The notes: generated from the letters alone by a model not told the origin. A stretch of DNA of 64,000 nt from Lachnospiraceae bacterium (GCA_015058015.1 SVDM01000001.1:124001-188000); one strand, 5' to 3'. Positions 7,268 to 16,852 are shown, counted from the stretch's first letter. A program made the numbers and translations.

Positions 7268-10015
7268 ATGCTGTTAGATATTTTGTACAGCTTAACTATA
7301 ACCCCGATTCAGATGATTATTGAGTTCATCTTTACTGTGATGTATCGTATCTTTGAGAATCCGGGGGTTGCTATTATTTTTGTGAGTATTTCAGTGCAGC
7401 TTCTTGTACTGCCCCTTTATAAGCAGTCTGATGCTATGCAGGAGCAGGAGCGTAACAAGCAAAAGGAGATGGAGCGCTGGATAAAGCATATCAAGAAGAC
7501 CTTTAAGGGTGATGAGCGTTTTATGATGCTCCAGGCGTATTATAGGGAAGTTGGCTATAAGCCTGTATATGCCATTAAGGGTTCATTTTCTTTATTATTA
7601 CAGATTCCTTTCTTTATGGCAGCTTATAACTATCTGTCTAATCTGTCTATCTTGGAGAATACAGGATTCTTAGTTATCTCGGACTTAAGCCGTCCGGATG
7701 GGCTTATTAATATCGGAGGATTATCCATTAATCTTTTGCCTATTCTAATGACGGTTTTCAATATAATATCGGGTATTATCTATACCAAGGGATTTCCCTT
7801 AAAAGACAAGGTGCAGACGTACGGTCTTGCAGCTGTTTTCCTGGTGCTGTTATACCAGAGTCCATCGGGATTGGTATTCTATTGGACTCTTAATAATCTC
7901 TTCTCACTTTTGAAGAATCTCTTCATGAAGATTATTAAGAACCCCAGACCGGTTATTAACATCTTTACCGCTGTTGTGGGCGGTGTAGTGTTTGGCGAGA
8001 GGTTTGTGAAATTCTTTACCGTGAAATCCATGGAGGCTACAGTATCAGGTATCCTCTTTGTGGTATGCCTGCTTCCCTTAGGTCTATCCCTATGGGAGAA
8101 GATTAGACTTAATATGGTAGCAAAGGGCAAGCTTAAGGAGAAGATTAGGGAGAACCGCCCCGTTACCAAGGAAGAGAAATCCTTGTTTACAACGGCCGCA
8201 GTGCTTCTTACGGTTATCCTGGGTGTTGCCATTCCTATTTCAATTATCGGATCTTCGCCTACGGAGTTCTTTACGGATGTGAGGTCTCCCTTGCAATTGC
8301 TGGTTTCAGTATTAGCTGTTATGGCAGGGTTTGTTCTGGTTTGGTTTAGAATCTTTTACTCTCTGTGCACAGATAACGGTAAGAGATACTTTGCTGTAGG
8401 ACTGGCTGTTTTAGGTCTTGCGGGATTGGTGAATTTTTATGGATTCTCCCTTAACTTAGGAACTCTTTCTACAGTTTTGGTTTATGATAAGAGACCTTAC
8501 TTCTCATTCCTTATGTTAGGTATTAATGCCGTTGCCGTGATTGCGGTAATTGCTTTGGTTATAGTTTTATTTAAGAAAAAAATAGTTCTTCTTAAGCGTC
8601 TGTGTCAGATTGCGGCATTGACTCTCTTCGTTGTGGGTATTGTGGGAAGCGGAATGATTATATCCGAGTCTGCAAACTACAAGAAGCCCCAGATGGAATC
8701 AGCGGAAGAGGCAGAACCTATTTATCATTTGAGTAAGAATGGCAAGAACGTTGTGGTATTTATGCTTGATAGGGCCATAAGCGGTTATATTCCCTATCTG
8801 ATGCAGGAAAAGCCTGAGCTTGCCTCAGTCTACGAAGGGTTTACCTATTATCCCAATACTGTTTCCTTTGGAGGTAATACCAATTTCGGCGCACCGGCCC
8901 TTTTCGGCGGATATGAGTATCTGCCTAAAAAAATGAATGACAGGGAAGAGCTGCTCTTAGAGCAAAAACATGATGAGGCCTTGAAGGTTATGCCCGCTAT
9001 CTTTGGTGAGAAGGGATACAAGGTTACCATTACAGACCCTCCCTATGCGGGATATAAGTGGGATCCGGACCTTTCTATATATGATGGCATGAAGAATGTT
9101 TCGGCTTACAAGACCGAGGGACAGTATCTTTCCCTTAGTCGTAAGGAGCACAGCGGACTCTTTGATGATAAGCAAAAACACAACTTTATATATTACAGTT
9201 TCATGAAGATAGTGCCTATTTCAATGCAGGATTTCTTCTATGATGAGGGTAATTATTATAACTCATCGGGAACAAGCGTATTATCAAACGGTGCCTTCTT
9301 TAACTGGTATTCTTCTCTGGAGAATATGGTTAAGCTAACGGATATTTCCGAAGGTGATGAGAACAACTTCCTGCTCTTACAAAACGGTACTACCCATGAG
9401 GCAACTCCACTTAAAGAGCCGGAGTATGTGCCCCAGATGGGCTATGAACTTCATATTGATCCCAAGTCACCCCGATTTGTTTATAACGGTGTGAAGGTTG
9501 ACGTAAGCCGTTACTGGGATTATTGCCATTATCAGGTTAATATGGCGGCTCTTCTTCGTGTGGGAGAGTGGATTCAGTATATGAAGGATAACGGTGTATA
9601 TGATAACACCAGAATTATTATTGTATCGGACCATGGATATCCCATGAGACAGTTTGATTATATGCTTCTTAACAACGGCATTGATGTAGAACGTTTTAAC
9701 CCCCTTCTTTTGGTGAAGGATTTTGGTAGTACCGGCGCCTTTAAATGGTCCAATGAGTTTATGACCAATGCGGATGTTCCTACCATGACTATGGCAGGGC
9801 TGGTTGAGAAGCCTGTTAATCCTTATACAGGTAATGCAATTAATTCTGATTACAAAACTTCCGGAGACCTTCTTATTACAACATCCGAGAAGTGGTCCAC
9901 CAGGGAGAATAACGGCTTTAAGTTTAATACCACCGACGGTTTCTGGTACAGGATTAAACCCGGTAGTATCTTTGATGTTAACAATTGGGAACGTGTTTCC
10001 AAAGGAGATAAATAA
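7268..10015 (+). CDS. YidC/Oxa1-like domain fused to alkaline phosphatase/sulfatase-fold domain
   Basis: 915 residues, about three to four times a normal YidC. Residues 1-230 are a YidC-like membrane insertase domain (SVQLLVLPLYKQ, LLLQIPFFMAAY, SPSGLVFYWTLNNLFSL). About six more hydrophobic segments follow (roughly 235-480). Residues 490-880 are an extracytoplasmic sulfatase/phosphatase-fold domain with metal-site features: NVVVFMLDR (D501), GGNTNFGAPALFGG and SDHG (787-790). This resembles LtaS-type phosphoglycerol transferases. In the YidC part the usual arginine of the first conserved segment (xRLxxLPL) is Q44. AAGGAG precedes ATG 7268. Its stop overlaps the TagF-like gene by one base, pointing to polymer export or modification of a teichoic-acid-like glycan. 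Confidence 0.85.
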   Translation: MLLDILYSLTITPIQMIIEFIFTVMYRIFENPGVAIIFVSISVQLLVLPLYKQSDAMQEQERNKQKEMERWIKHIKKTFKGDERFMMLQAYYREVGYKPVYAIKGSFSLLLQIPFFMAAYNYLSNLSILENTGFLVISDLSRPDGLINIGGLSINLLPILMTVFNIISGIIYTKGFPLKDKVQTYGLAAVFLVLLYQSPSGLVFYWTLNNLFSLLKNLFMKIIKNPRPVINIFTAVVGGVVFGERFVKFFTVKSMEATVSGILFVVCLLPLGLSLWEKIRLNMVAKGKLKEKIRENRPVTKEEKSLFTTAAVLLTVILGVAIPISIIGSSPTEFFTDVRSPLQLLVSVLAVMAGFVLVWFRIFYSLCTDNGKRYFAVGLAVLGLAGLVNFYGFSLNLGTLSTVLVYDKRPYFSFLMLGINAVAVIAVIALVIVLFKKKIVLLKRLCQIAALTLFVVGIVGSGMIISESANYKKPQMESAEEAEPIYHLSKNGKNVVVFMLDRAISGYIPYLMQEKPELASVYEGFTYYPNTVSFGGNTNFGAPALFGGYEYLPKKMNDREELLLEQKHDEALKVMPAIFGEKGYKVTITDPPYAGYKWDPDLSIYDGMKNVSAYKTEGQYLSLSRKEHSGLFDDKQKHNFIYYSFMKIVPISMQDFFYDEGNYYNSSGTSVLSNGAFFNWYSSLENMVKLTDISEGDENNFLLLQNGTTHEATPLKEPEYVPQMGYELHIDPKSPRFVYNGVKVDVSRYWDYCHYQVNMAALLRVGEWIQYMKDNGVYDNTRIIIVSDHGYPMRQFDYMLLNNGIDVERFNPLLLVKDFGSTGAFKWSNEFMTNADVPTMTMAGLVEKPVNPYTGNAINSDYKTSGDLLITTSEKWSTRENNGFKFNTTDGFWYRIKPGSIFDVNNWERVSKGDK

Positions 10016-11313
10016 TGTACAGCCTATATATCGATCCCGGAACAGGCAGCATGCTTTTTACTATTGTAATCGGTTTGATATCAACTCTGATATTTGCCTT
10101 CAGGGACAAGTTCTTAAAACTAAAGTTCATAATGAGTGGCGGCAAAGCGGCCAAGATTGATGAGAATAAATTGCCTATTGTTATATTTGCCGATCATAAG
10201 AGATACTGGAACCTCTTTGAGCCGGTATGTGATGAGTTCGAGAGAAGAGAGCAGGTTTGCTATTACTGGACTGCTTCCCCGGATGACCCGGCCCTGGATA
10301 AGGGCTATAAGTTTGTGAAGGCTGAGTTTATTGGTGAGGGCAACAAGGCATTTGCAAGACTTAATATGATGAATGCCAGAGTATGCTTCTCCACTACGCC
10401 GGGCCTGGATGTATACCAGTGGAAGAGGTCTAAGGATTGCAATTACTATGTTCACATCTTTCATGCGGTGGACGAGGGTACAGGCCTTCGTATGTTTGGT
10501 ATTGATTTCTATGATGCCCTGCTTACCTCCGGTGAGATTCAGGAGACCACACTTCGTAAGATAGAAGATGTTCGTAAGATTCCTCATAAGGAATGCCATA
10601 TGGTGGGTAACACCTATATGGATTCTCTAAAAGAGCGTTATGAGGAAAGGAAGAAGACGGATACGGGAGAGGGCAAGGAATTCACCGTACTGCTGGCTCC
10701 TTCCTGGGGACCGGATTCCATACTTAATAAGTTTGGAGAGAAGATTCTTAAAGCATTGAAGGATACCGGATACAAGATTATTGTAAGACCTCATCCCCAG
10801 ACCATTATTAATGAGAAGGATATGTATGAGGCTTTAGTGGCTAAGTTCCCGGAGGATGAGCATTTTATCTGGGATAGGTCCAATGATAACTTTGAGACCT
10901 TATATCAGTCGGATATTATGATTACCGACTTTTCAGGTATCATCTTTGACTATTGCTATGTATTTGACAGGCCTCTAATCTATGCCGATACTAAGATGGA
11001 TACGGCGCCTTACGATGCGGCCTGGCTGGATGAGGAAGTATGGCGACTGGCTATTCTACCGGACCTTGGCAAGAAGCTGGAAGAGAAGGACTTCCCCAAT
11101 ATGAAGGAAGTAATTGATTCCGTATCGGATAACGAGAGATATGCCGCAGGACGTGAGAAATACAGGAACATGTCCTGGCAGATAATCGGTAATGCGGCCG
11201 AGAATATAGTGGATTATCTGATTAATAAGAACGACGAGTTAAAACAAATTGAGCTGGAGAATGCCGAAGAAGCTAAGGAAGCGGCAAAGTCAGATAAATC
11301 CAAGAAGAAATAG
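10015..11313 (+). CDS. CDP-glycerol glycerophosphotransferase family protein (TagF/TagB-like)
   Basis: 432 residues with an N-terminal hydrophobic segment (MLFTIVIGLISTLIFAF). The catalytic domain has hallmarks of the glycerophosphotransferase family: APSWGP, the VRPHPQT motif near residue 260, and TDFSGIIFDY near residue 305. The C terminus is lysine-rich. The enzyme family transfers glycerol-phosphate (or a related unit) from a CDP donor to a wall polymer on the cytoplasmic membrane face. Start ATG 10015 overlaps the preceding stop (TAATG), so the two proteins are coupled in expression and probably in pathway. Donor and acceptor cannot be told from the sequence. Confidence 0.85.
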   Translation: MYSLYIDPGTGSMLFTIVIGLISTLIFAFRDKFLKLKFIMSGGKAAKIDENKLPIVIFADHKRYWNLFEPVCDEFERREQVCYYWTASPDDPALDKGYKFVKAEFIGEGNKAFARLNMMNARVCFSTTPGLDVYQWKRSKDCNYYVHIFHAVDEGTGLRMFGIDFYDALLTSGEIQETTLRKIEDVRKIPHKECHMVGNTYMDSLKERYEERKKTDTGEGKEFTVLLAPSWGPDSILNKFGEKILKALKDTGYKIIVRPHPQTIINEKDMYEALVAKFPEDEHFIWDRSNDNFETLYQSDIMITDFSGIIFDYCYVFDRPLIYADTKMDTAPYDAAWLDEEVWRLAILPDLGKKLEEKDFPNMKEVIDSVSDNERYAAGREKYRNMSWQIIGNAAENIVDYLINKNDELKQIELENAEEAKEAAKSDKSKKK

Positions 11314-11333
11314 CTTGTTAAAGCGTAAAATAA

Positions 11334-11371
11334 GACCCCGTCAGGTTGTACTGACGGGGTCTGTTGTTTTA
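11334..11371. terminator. Bidirectional terminator between convergent operons
   Basis: Perfect 11-bp stem GACCCCGTCAG / CTGACGGGGTC (11334-11344, 11351-11361) with TGTTGTTTTA to the right. On the other strand there is an A-rich left flank that reads as a weak U-tract. It separates the TagF-like gene from the leftward BCCT gene. Confidence 0.85.
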
Positions 11372-12955
11372 TTCTGCACTTATATAAGTGGTTGCTTCTT
11401 TGCTTGGTTCATCTGCAAGTTTCTTCTCTTTTATATAAGCTCTGGCGTCTTTAATAAAGCTCCAGATCATAAGTATCATGATTATTCCGATGGGGAAGGC
11501 CGAGATGATACTTACGGATTGTATATTGTTCATTGAACTTTCCGAGAATACCAATGCTATAGGTAACACTATCAAAAGTATGCACCACAGCAATGTGACG
11601 GGAACGCTGGGACGTTCGTCCTCATCCAACTTCTTGTAACTGTAACATGCTGCCGTATAAGCTATGGAATCAAAGCTGGTAGCATAGAAGGCTATCATAC
11701 ACAGCATGATTAGTATCAGGAAGATGGTGCTTCCGGGCATGGTTTTAATGATATTTATAATCAGTGAGTATAGGTCTTCGCTTTGCTGGTACTGGGCGAT
11801 AAAGTCCTGGGCACCTGCAGTCTGAAGTCCTAAGCTGTGGTTTCCGAGAACGATGAAGGATGAGATAGTGCTTCCTACACCGAAGATGTAACCACCCATA
11901 ATGGTCTGCTTTACTGTACGGCCGCGACTGATATTTCCAATAAAGAAAGGTGCTGCGATACACCATACCATCCAGTATGCCCAGTAGTAAATGGTCCAAT
12001 CCTGTGGGAAGTTGGTGGCTCTGGCCGGATCCATATAGGTTGAGAGGCCTATGAAGTTTTGAACCATCTTGCCAAGAGACTGTACACCGTTTTCAATGAT
12101 GAATCTGCCCTCGCCGCCTATAAGAAGGAAGCAAAGCTGGATTCCGAAGAAGAGGTAGATACAAAACTTGGCCAGGAAACTTATTCCCTTGAAACCGTGG
12201 AGCACGGCATAGGTATATACTGCGCAGGTTATAAGGAGGATTATTATTGTAACGGCTGTACGGGATAAGGTTATTCCAAACAGGGATACAATAATCTCCG
12301 CCATAAGTGGTGTGGCAACGGAAAATGTGGTTGCTGTTCCTGCAAGCAATGCAAACAATGCAAAGAGGTCGATGATACGACCTAAGAGCCCGTGGGAATG
12401 CTTCTCGCCGATTACGGGAAGACAAGCCTCGGAATAACGCTGTTTGTCACGTTTTCTGCAATGTACCATGAAGCCGAAGGCTACAGCCAGTACAAGGTAG
12501 AAGGACCAGGGGACAAAGCTCCAGTGGAAGAGGGGGAATACTCCCGCCCATTCAGTGATATTGCCACCCAGTTCAGTTATGTGTGGGTTGGTGGCATACA
12601 TTACCCATTCCGCGAAGGAATAGAAGAGGATGTCTGCTGCAAGACCACAGGTAAACATCATTGATCCCCAGGTAAAGAAGTTGTACTTGGGCTTTTCGCC
12701 GGGCTCTCCAAGAACTATGTTGCCGTACTTGGAAAAGGACAGGTAGAAGGATATTACAAGGAATCCTATACCTATTATTATGTAGTAACTTCCCAGAGTG
12801 TCTCCGAAAAAGAATCGTATCTGGGCTACGATTTCGTTGGCCTGGTCGGGTACGATGAAGAAGTACACAGCCAGAGCCATAATCAGAATGAAGGGTACAA
12901 GGGTAAGTATCCAGTCAATTCTGCTTTTGTCAGCAACTTTTGCTTTCTCACTCAT
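11369..12955 (-). CDS. BCCT family transporter (betaine/choline/carnitine type)
   Basis: 528 residues, about 12 hydrophobic segments, typical BCCT length. Recognisable are the conserved W/Y-rich region YYWAYWMVWCIAAPFFIGNISRGRT and the segments around TATTFSVATPLMAEI. These carriers import quaternary amines such as choline, glycine betaine or carnitine with an ion gradient or by exchange. ATG 12955 follows AAGGAG. It is the last gene of the leftward cluster containing MttB- and UroD-type methyltransferases, a corrinoid protein and Lic-type enzymes, so the substrate is probably the methylated amine handled by those. The C terminus is lysine/glutamate-rich and cytosolic. Confidence 0.92.
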   Translation of the reverse strand: MSEKAKVADKSRIDWILTLVPFILIMALAVYFFIVPDQANEIVAQIRFFFGDTLGSYYIIIGIGFLVISFYLSFSKYGNIVLGEPGEKPKYNFFTWGSMMFTCGLAADILFYSFAEWVMYATNPHITELGGNITEWAGVFPLFHWSFVPWSFYLVLAVAFGFMVHCRKRDKQRYSEACLPVIGEKHSHGLLGRIIDLFALFALLAGTATTFSVATPLMAEIIVSLFGITLSRTAVTIIILLITCAVYTYAVLHGFKGISFLAKFCIYLFFGIQLCFLLIGGEGRFIIENGVQSLGKMVQNFIGLSTYMDPARATNFPQDWTIYYWAYWMVWCIAAPFFIGNISRGRTVKQTIMGGYIFGVGSTISSFIVLGNHSLGLQTAGAQDFIAQYQQSEDLYSLIINIIKTMPGSTIFLILIMLCMIAFYATSFDSIAYTAACYSYKKLDEDERPSVPVTLLWCILLIVLPIALVFSESSMNNIQSVSIISAFPIGIIMILMIWSFIKDARAYIKEKKLADEPSKEATTYISAE

Positions 12956-13007
12956 TTTCTTTTCTCCTTAGTATATAGTTTTTTACTTCTAATATTTCCC
13001 TCAATAA

Positions 13008-14021
13008 TTATTCTGTAGAATTAAAATCCCTGCAGGCTTTATAGTAGGCTTTGATATTCTCTTTTGTAACCGTTGGAGCAAGGTCACATCCCGATGATAA
13101 TACGAAGTTAGGATAAGGTTTCATTGCCTCTAAGAGGGCTTTGGTCTTATCATATACTTCTTCCGGAGTTCCCATAAAGAATACCGTTGACGGGTCAAGG
13201 TTTCCGAAGGCTAAGATTCCGGGGTCAACCTGTGGCATAACATTTTTCATATCAACTCCGTTGCCGAAGTGGAGGCCTTTGCAGCCTGTGCCGCACATGC
13301 TCTTTACTGAGTTCTCAACCTGACCGCAGTCGTGAAGGATAAGGAAGAAGTAGTCATCCTGCACAGCCTCTACGATTCTTTTAATATAGCTTGATGAGAA
13401 GTCCTCACAGCCCTGAGGAGAGAGGAGGCCTGCAGTTGGTTCTGCAATAAGGATTCCGTTGGCGCCGGCTTCCTTGTATTCTTTGGCTCTTTTAATAAGC
13501 CAGTCTGTGCATTTCTCAAGAAGCTTATGAAGGCTGTCGGTTCCCTTTATGGTCAGCTTCAAACACTTGTTGATATCAAGTAAATTGGCAGCAAGAGAGA
13601 AGGGACCAAGCATTCCGCCAAGTATGGGGCGGTCTGTTATAAGCTTTGCACCTTCAGTGCAGGCCTTGGTGAATACGTCAACCCTGCCGGAGTGAATATC
13701 CGGAACAGTTAGTTCCTCGATACCGTTCTTATCTTTAAGCAAATGGTCTACTATGTTAGGTGCCTGCTTTTCGCTGTAATTTACTTCAATACCGAAGGCC
13801 TCAGCATCAATGGTCAAGTCCATACCGGTAATGGCTGCAATGGTGTCCGGGTATTTATCCAGAACTTCCTTCATAACCTTAGCAATATTCTCCGGTGTCT
13901 TAACCGAATCAGGCACTGACATGCCCATGTCTTTTAATACCGGGAAGTAGAGGACGGGAAGGTTACGGACGTCTTTGGCCGCTATTATTTCTTCCGCCCA
14001 TTCCTGCATATTTATCTTCAT
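13008..14021 (-). CDS. UroD-family cobalamin-dependent methyltransferase (MtaA/MtbA-like)
   Basis: 337 residues, the size of MtaA/MtbA-type enzymes. It keeps zinc-site residues of the methyltransferase branch of the uroporphyrinogen decarboxylase family: HDCG near residue 230 (HxC) and the later SSGCDL cysteine. True UroD arginine motifs are not apparent. Such enzymes move a methyl group from a methyl-corrinoid protein to a thiol acceptor. In methanogens that is coenzyme M; here the acceptor is unknown. GGAGGAAAC precedes ATG 14021. It follows the MttB-like gene by 21 bases, so it is the probable second methyltransferase of the system. Confidence 0.85.
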   Translation of the reverse strand: MKINMQEWAEEIIAAKDVRNLPVLYFPVLKDMGMSVPDSVKTPENIAKVMKEVLDKYPDTIAAITGMDLTIDAEAFGIEVNYSEKQAPNIVDHLLKDKNGIEELTVPDIHSGRVDVFTKACTEGAKLITDRPILGGMLGPFSLAANLLDINKCLKLTIKGTDSLHKLLEKCTDWLIKRAKEYKEAGANGILIAEPTAGLLSPQGCEDFSSSYIKRIVEAVQDDYFFLILHDCGQVENSVKSMCGTGCKGLHFGNGVDMKNVMPQVDPGILAFGNLDPSTVFFMGTPEEVYDKTKALLEAMKPYPNFVLSSGCDLAPTVTKENIKAYYKACRDFNSTE

Positions 14022-14042
14022 TTTGTTTCCTCCAATATTATG

Positions 14043-15464
14043 TTACTCGTATTTTGCGATGTAATCCTGTAATGCTTTCTGTGTTCCTGCCTCAAGAAGC
14101 GGGGTGGCAGCATCAATAATCTCACGGGCTTTCTTCGCTGCGCGCATTTCAATCTCCTTGGGATCACGGGTCTGCCACATATCATAAGAGTTCCAATCTG
14201 CCATGGCAGGCTCCCAGCCTTTGCGGAAGTATTTTCTTGTGGCCTTGTTCTTTAAGTAGGTCTCGCCATGGGGGATCTCTTTAATCATGTCGATGCTTGC
14301 CATTTCTTCATCGTAGGGTATGCCGGCAATGATTCTTCTTACACGGGCGATTACCTCATCATCAATGATTGTTTTCTCAAAGGAGATTGTCATGAGGTTC
14401 TCTAATGAGCCTGCAGACTGGCTGGTTACGTCAACGTCCATAAGGGCAGTTAAGAGTAAGCTCTGCATGGTCTCGTAGCCGGCCTGATAATCAACCTGCT
14501 TGGAGCTTGTTACTCCTGTCTGTGCTCTGGCAGGTAAGTGGTAGAAGTCTTTGTACATCTGGACTGCACCTGCAAGCATTAAGGCTGAATCCGGGCTTGC
14601 GCATTCCCAGGTGGCAAGCTTCATATTGCCGTAGGTAAGGGATGCTGACGGAAGCACCGGAACACCGCTTCTTACGCACTGGGCAAGTACCAGTCCCGCA
14701 AGGGATTCTGTATTGGCAAGAATTATTGTGCCCAGAAGGTGGATGGGGCTTGTGATACCTGACATGGGTGCACTTACCAAGGCCACCGGCTGGTTAAAGC
14801 TTGCAAATTCTATAATTGATTCACAGGAGAATTCACTGTATAACAAGGGGCTCTCGGGAGTTACGATACTCCAGGAGAGATAGTGGTCTTTTACATAATC
14901 ACTGCCGAATACCACTTCATACATACCCAGCTCTCTGCGCTTGTCGGCACCGCTGACATAATCCATTGGAGCAAGCCATGGCTTGTCGGTATAGAGCATT
15001 GTCTCGTAGAGGCAGTGAAGTCCTCTTGTCTCTAAGGGTACGTCATCGGGAGACAAGGGCTGGTAACCTGTCATGTTGATGTTGTCGCAGGCCTGATAGA
15101 TCTTCTGAAGATCTGAGAAGTTCTGTATTGTGGCAGAACTGTATCTCTTATCCTGCGCGTCTTTTAAGAATACCTCGCCGCCGGCGGGATGAATAATAAG
15201 GTCACCGCCTATGGTTACGGCTCTGTCCGGATTAACGGCATCCATAGTAAAGGTGGAAGGTACGGTCTTTAGGCATTCATTTACCAAAGATTCCGGAATG
15301 TATACGATCTCTCCGTCTACTTTTGCACCCTTTTCTTCTAAGATTTTGACAGCCTTGGGGGACTTGAAGATTACGCCCTTAGTAGCCAAAAGGTCTAAGG
15401 ATTTGGCGTGAATATCTTCCATCTGTTCTTGACTGAAAAACTTAGGTTTTGCGAACCAATTCAT
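14043..15464 (-). CDS. Trimethylamine methyltransferase (MttB) superfamily protein, non-pyrrolysine
   Basis: 473 residues with the MttB-superfamily pattern (for example HPAGGEVFLKDAQDKRYSSATIQ, GITSPIHLLGTIILANTE, QAGYETMQSLLLTALMDVDV). The reading frame is continuous with no in-frame amber codon, so it is a non-pyrrolysine member like the glycine-betaine, proline-betaine and carnitine demethylases of acetogens. It should transfer a methyl from a quaternary amine to the corrinoid protein encoded at 16205-16852. TAGGAGGAAAG precedes ATG 15464. The exact substrate is not predictable by eye; neighbours (BCCT, LicC/LicA) point to choline-like compounds. Confidence 0.88.
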   Translation of the reverse strand: MNWFAKPKFFSQEQMEDIHAKSLDLLATKGVIFKSPKAVKILEEKGAKVDGEIVYIPESLVNECLKTVPSTFTMDAVNPDRAVTIGGDLIIHPAGGEVFLKDAQDKRYSSATIQNFSDLQKIYQACDNINMTGYQPLSPDDVPLETRGLHCLYETMLYTDKPWLAPMDYVSGADKRRELGMYEVVFGSDYVKDHYLSWSIVTPESPLLYSEFSCESIIEFASFNQPVALVSAPMSGITSPIHLLGTIILANTESLAGLVLAQCVRSGVPVLPSASLTYGNMKLATWECASPDSALMLAGAVQMYKDFYHLPARAQTGVTSSKQVDYQAGYETMQSLLLTALMDVDVTSQSAGSLENLMTISFEKTIIDDEVIARVRRIIAGIPYDEEMASIDMIKEIPHGETYLKNKATRKYFRKGWEPAMADWNSYDMWQTRDPKEIEMRAAKKAREIIDAATPLLEAGTQKALQDYIAKYE

Positions 15465-15481
15465 ATTCTTTCCTCCTAAGA

Positions 15482-16198
15482 TTAATAACCTGTTTTGTAT
15501 TGTGCATATGAGCTATCTATTTCAATAAGCTCATCTAAGGTATCTACTTCAATGATGTCTTTAGGGCCTACTTCACGGATTCCCAAATCAAAGTCGCTGT
15601 TGCAACGGGAGAGTGCAAGCTCATCCCAATATACATCTAAGTCTTTGATATCTTCGAACTGCGCTCGAACCAGTTCCCGAAGACGCTTGCCGTCTTCGGC
15701 GTTCCACATGGAGATTCCAAAGAGGCGGTGGCATCTATCACCTTCATCTATACTAAAGTTAGTGATACGGCCCTGCTCCACGTTGATGGCCCATTCAGGA
15801 GCGTGATCCATGTAGGTGGCAGCGTAGCCGGATTTATCAATTTCACTTTTGAAAATGTCGGTGTTATTAATTATCTGGTCCCCTTCGATGATAAAGGTGT
15901 CCTCAAGGTAATCTCTTGCCACATAGATTGAGGTTATATTATTTCCATCCAGATAATAAGGATTCTCGATAATGGTTATATCAGAATCCTCTTTGTAGGT
16001 CTCAATAAATTGTTCTTTCTTGTAACCGGTTACGATGTATATCTCATGGATACCGTTGCTCTTAAGGGCACCGATTATATAGTCTATAAATCTTGTCCCA
16101 TTTACTTTAATAAGAGGCTTAGGCGTAGAAAGAGTTACCGGTCTAAGTCTCTTTCCTTCTCCGGCAGCCAGTATAATTGCTCGTTTAATCTGTTCCAT
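15482..16198 (-). CDS. LicC-like nucleotidyltransferase (phosphocholine cytidylyltransferase type)
   Basis: 238 residues, single nucleotidyltransferase domain. The N-terminal nucleotide-binding signature is ILAAGEGKRLRPVTLSTPKPLI (residues 9-30). It is followed by the mid-domain ENPYYLDGNNITSIYVARDYL and IIEGDQI segment typical of LicC. LicC makes CDP-choline from CTP and phosphocholine. Encoded between the MttB-like gene and the corrinoid gene in the same leftward operon. A second LicC-type domain is present in the fusion at 16891-18675, so the two may act on different phospho-amines or supply different routes. The ribosome site (AAAGGCTAAATTACA) is mediocre. Confidence 0.85.
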   Translation of the reverse strand: MEQIKRAIILAAGEGKRLRPVTLSTPKPLIKVNGTRFIDYIIGALKSNGIHEIYIVTGYKKEQFIETYKEDSDITIIENPYYLDGNNITSIYVARDYLEDTFIIEGDQIINNTDIFKSEIDKSGYAATYMDHAPEWAINVEQGRITNFSIDEGDRCHRLFGISMWNAEDGKRLRELVRAQFEDIKDLDVYWDELALSRCNSDFDLGIREVGPKDIIEVDTLDELIEIDSSYAQYKTGY

Positions 16199-16204
16199 TG
16201 TAAT

Positions 16205-16852
16205 TTAGCCTTTCACTAATTTATATGCCACATCGCAACATTCCATTGCATCGCTTGAGTAAGCTGTAGCACCGATTTTGTCTGCCCATTCTTTGGTGAC
16301 GGGAGCGCCGCCTACCATGGTTTTAACCTTACCCTTCAAGCCTTCAGCCTCTAAGAGATTCTCGATATCCTGCTGAACCGGCATGGTAGTGGTAAGAAGG
16401 GCAGAAGATGCGATAATATCCGCATTTACTTCTTTGGCTTTCTCGATAAATGTCTTAGCAGGAACTTCTTTGCCTAAGTCATATACCTCAAAGCCTTTAG
16501 CTTTAAGCATTGAAACGCAAAGGTTCTTGCCGATGTCATGTACGTCACCGTCTACGGTTCCAAGGACAATAACGCCAACCTTTTCAGCCTTCTCGGCTGC
16601 AAGGGCAAGCTCTTCTTCAACAGCGTCGGTGGCAATCTTCATAACGTCTGCCGCAAATACTAATTCAGGCACGAAAGCTTCTCCTCTGGCGTATTTCTCA
16701 CCAAGGATGTTCATTCCTTCTGAGAAGCCTCCTTGAAGAAGTTCAAGAGCAGATATGCCGAGAGCTTGTGCTTCTTCTAAAACTTCCTCTGCCATATCCT
16801 CATCTATCTCAAGGATAGAATCCTTTGCTTTTTCCATAAGTGTTTCTTTCAT
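16205..16852 (-). CDS. Corrinoid (B12-binding) methyl-carrier protein
   Basis: 215 residues, the MtbC/MttC/MtaC size. An N-terminal four-helix cap (residues 1-85) is followed by the Rossmann-type B12 domain with GDVHDIGKNL (DxHxxG, cobalt-ligating histidine), SALLTTTM and MVGGAPV. It shuttles a methyl group between the MttB-like and UroD-like enzymes encoded just downstream. AGGAGG precedes ATG 16852. No reductive activator (RamA type) gene is present in the window. Confidence 0.92.
   Translation of the reverse strand: MKETLMEKAKDSILEIDEDMAEEVLEEAQALGISALELLQGGFSEGMNILGEKYARGEAFVPELVFAADVMKIATDAVEEELALAAEKAEKVGVIVLGTVDGDVHDIGKNLCVSMLKAKGFEVYDLGKEVPAKTFIEKAKEVNADIIASSALLTTTMPVQQDIENLLEAEGLKGKVKTMVGGAPVTKEWADKIGATAYSSDAMECCDVAYKLVKG

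Noticed and set aside
12059-12664. Several rightward open frames inside the BCCT gene
   Set aside because: They are opposite-strand shadows of a gene with clear BCCT motifs and 12 membrane segments.
14043-15464. Possible pyrrolysine-containing MttB
   Set aside because: The frame is full length without an in-frame TAG, so it is a non-pyrrolysine member.
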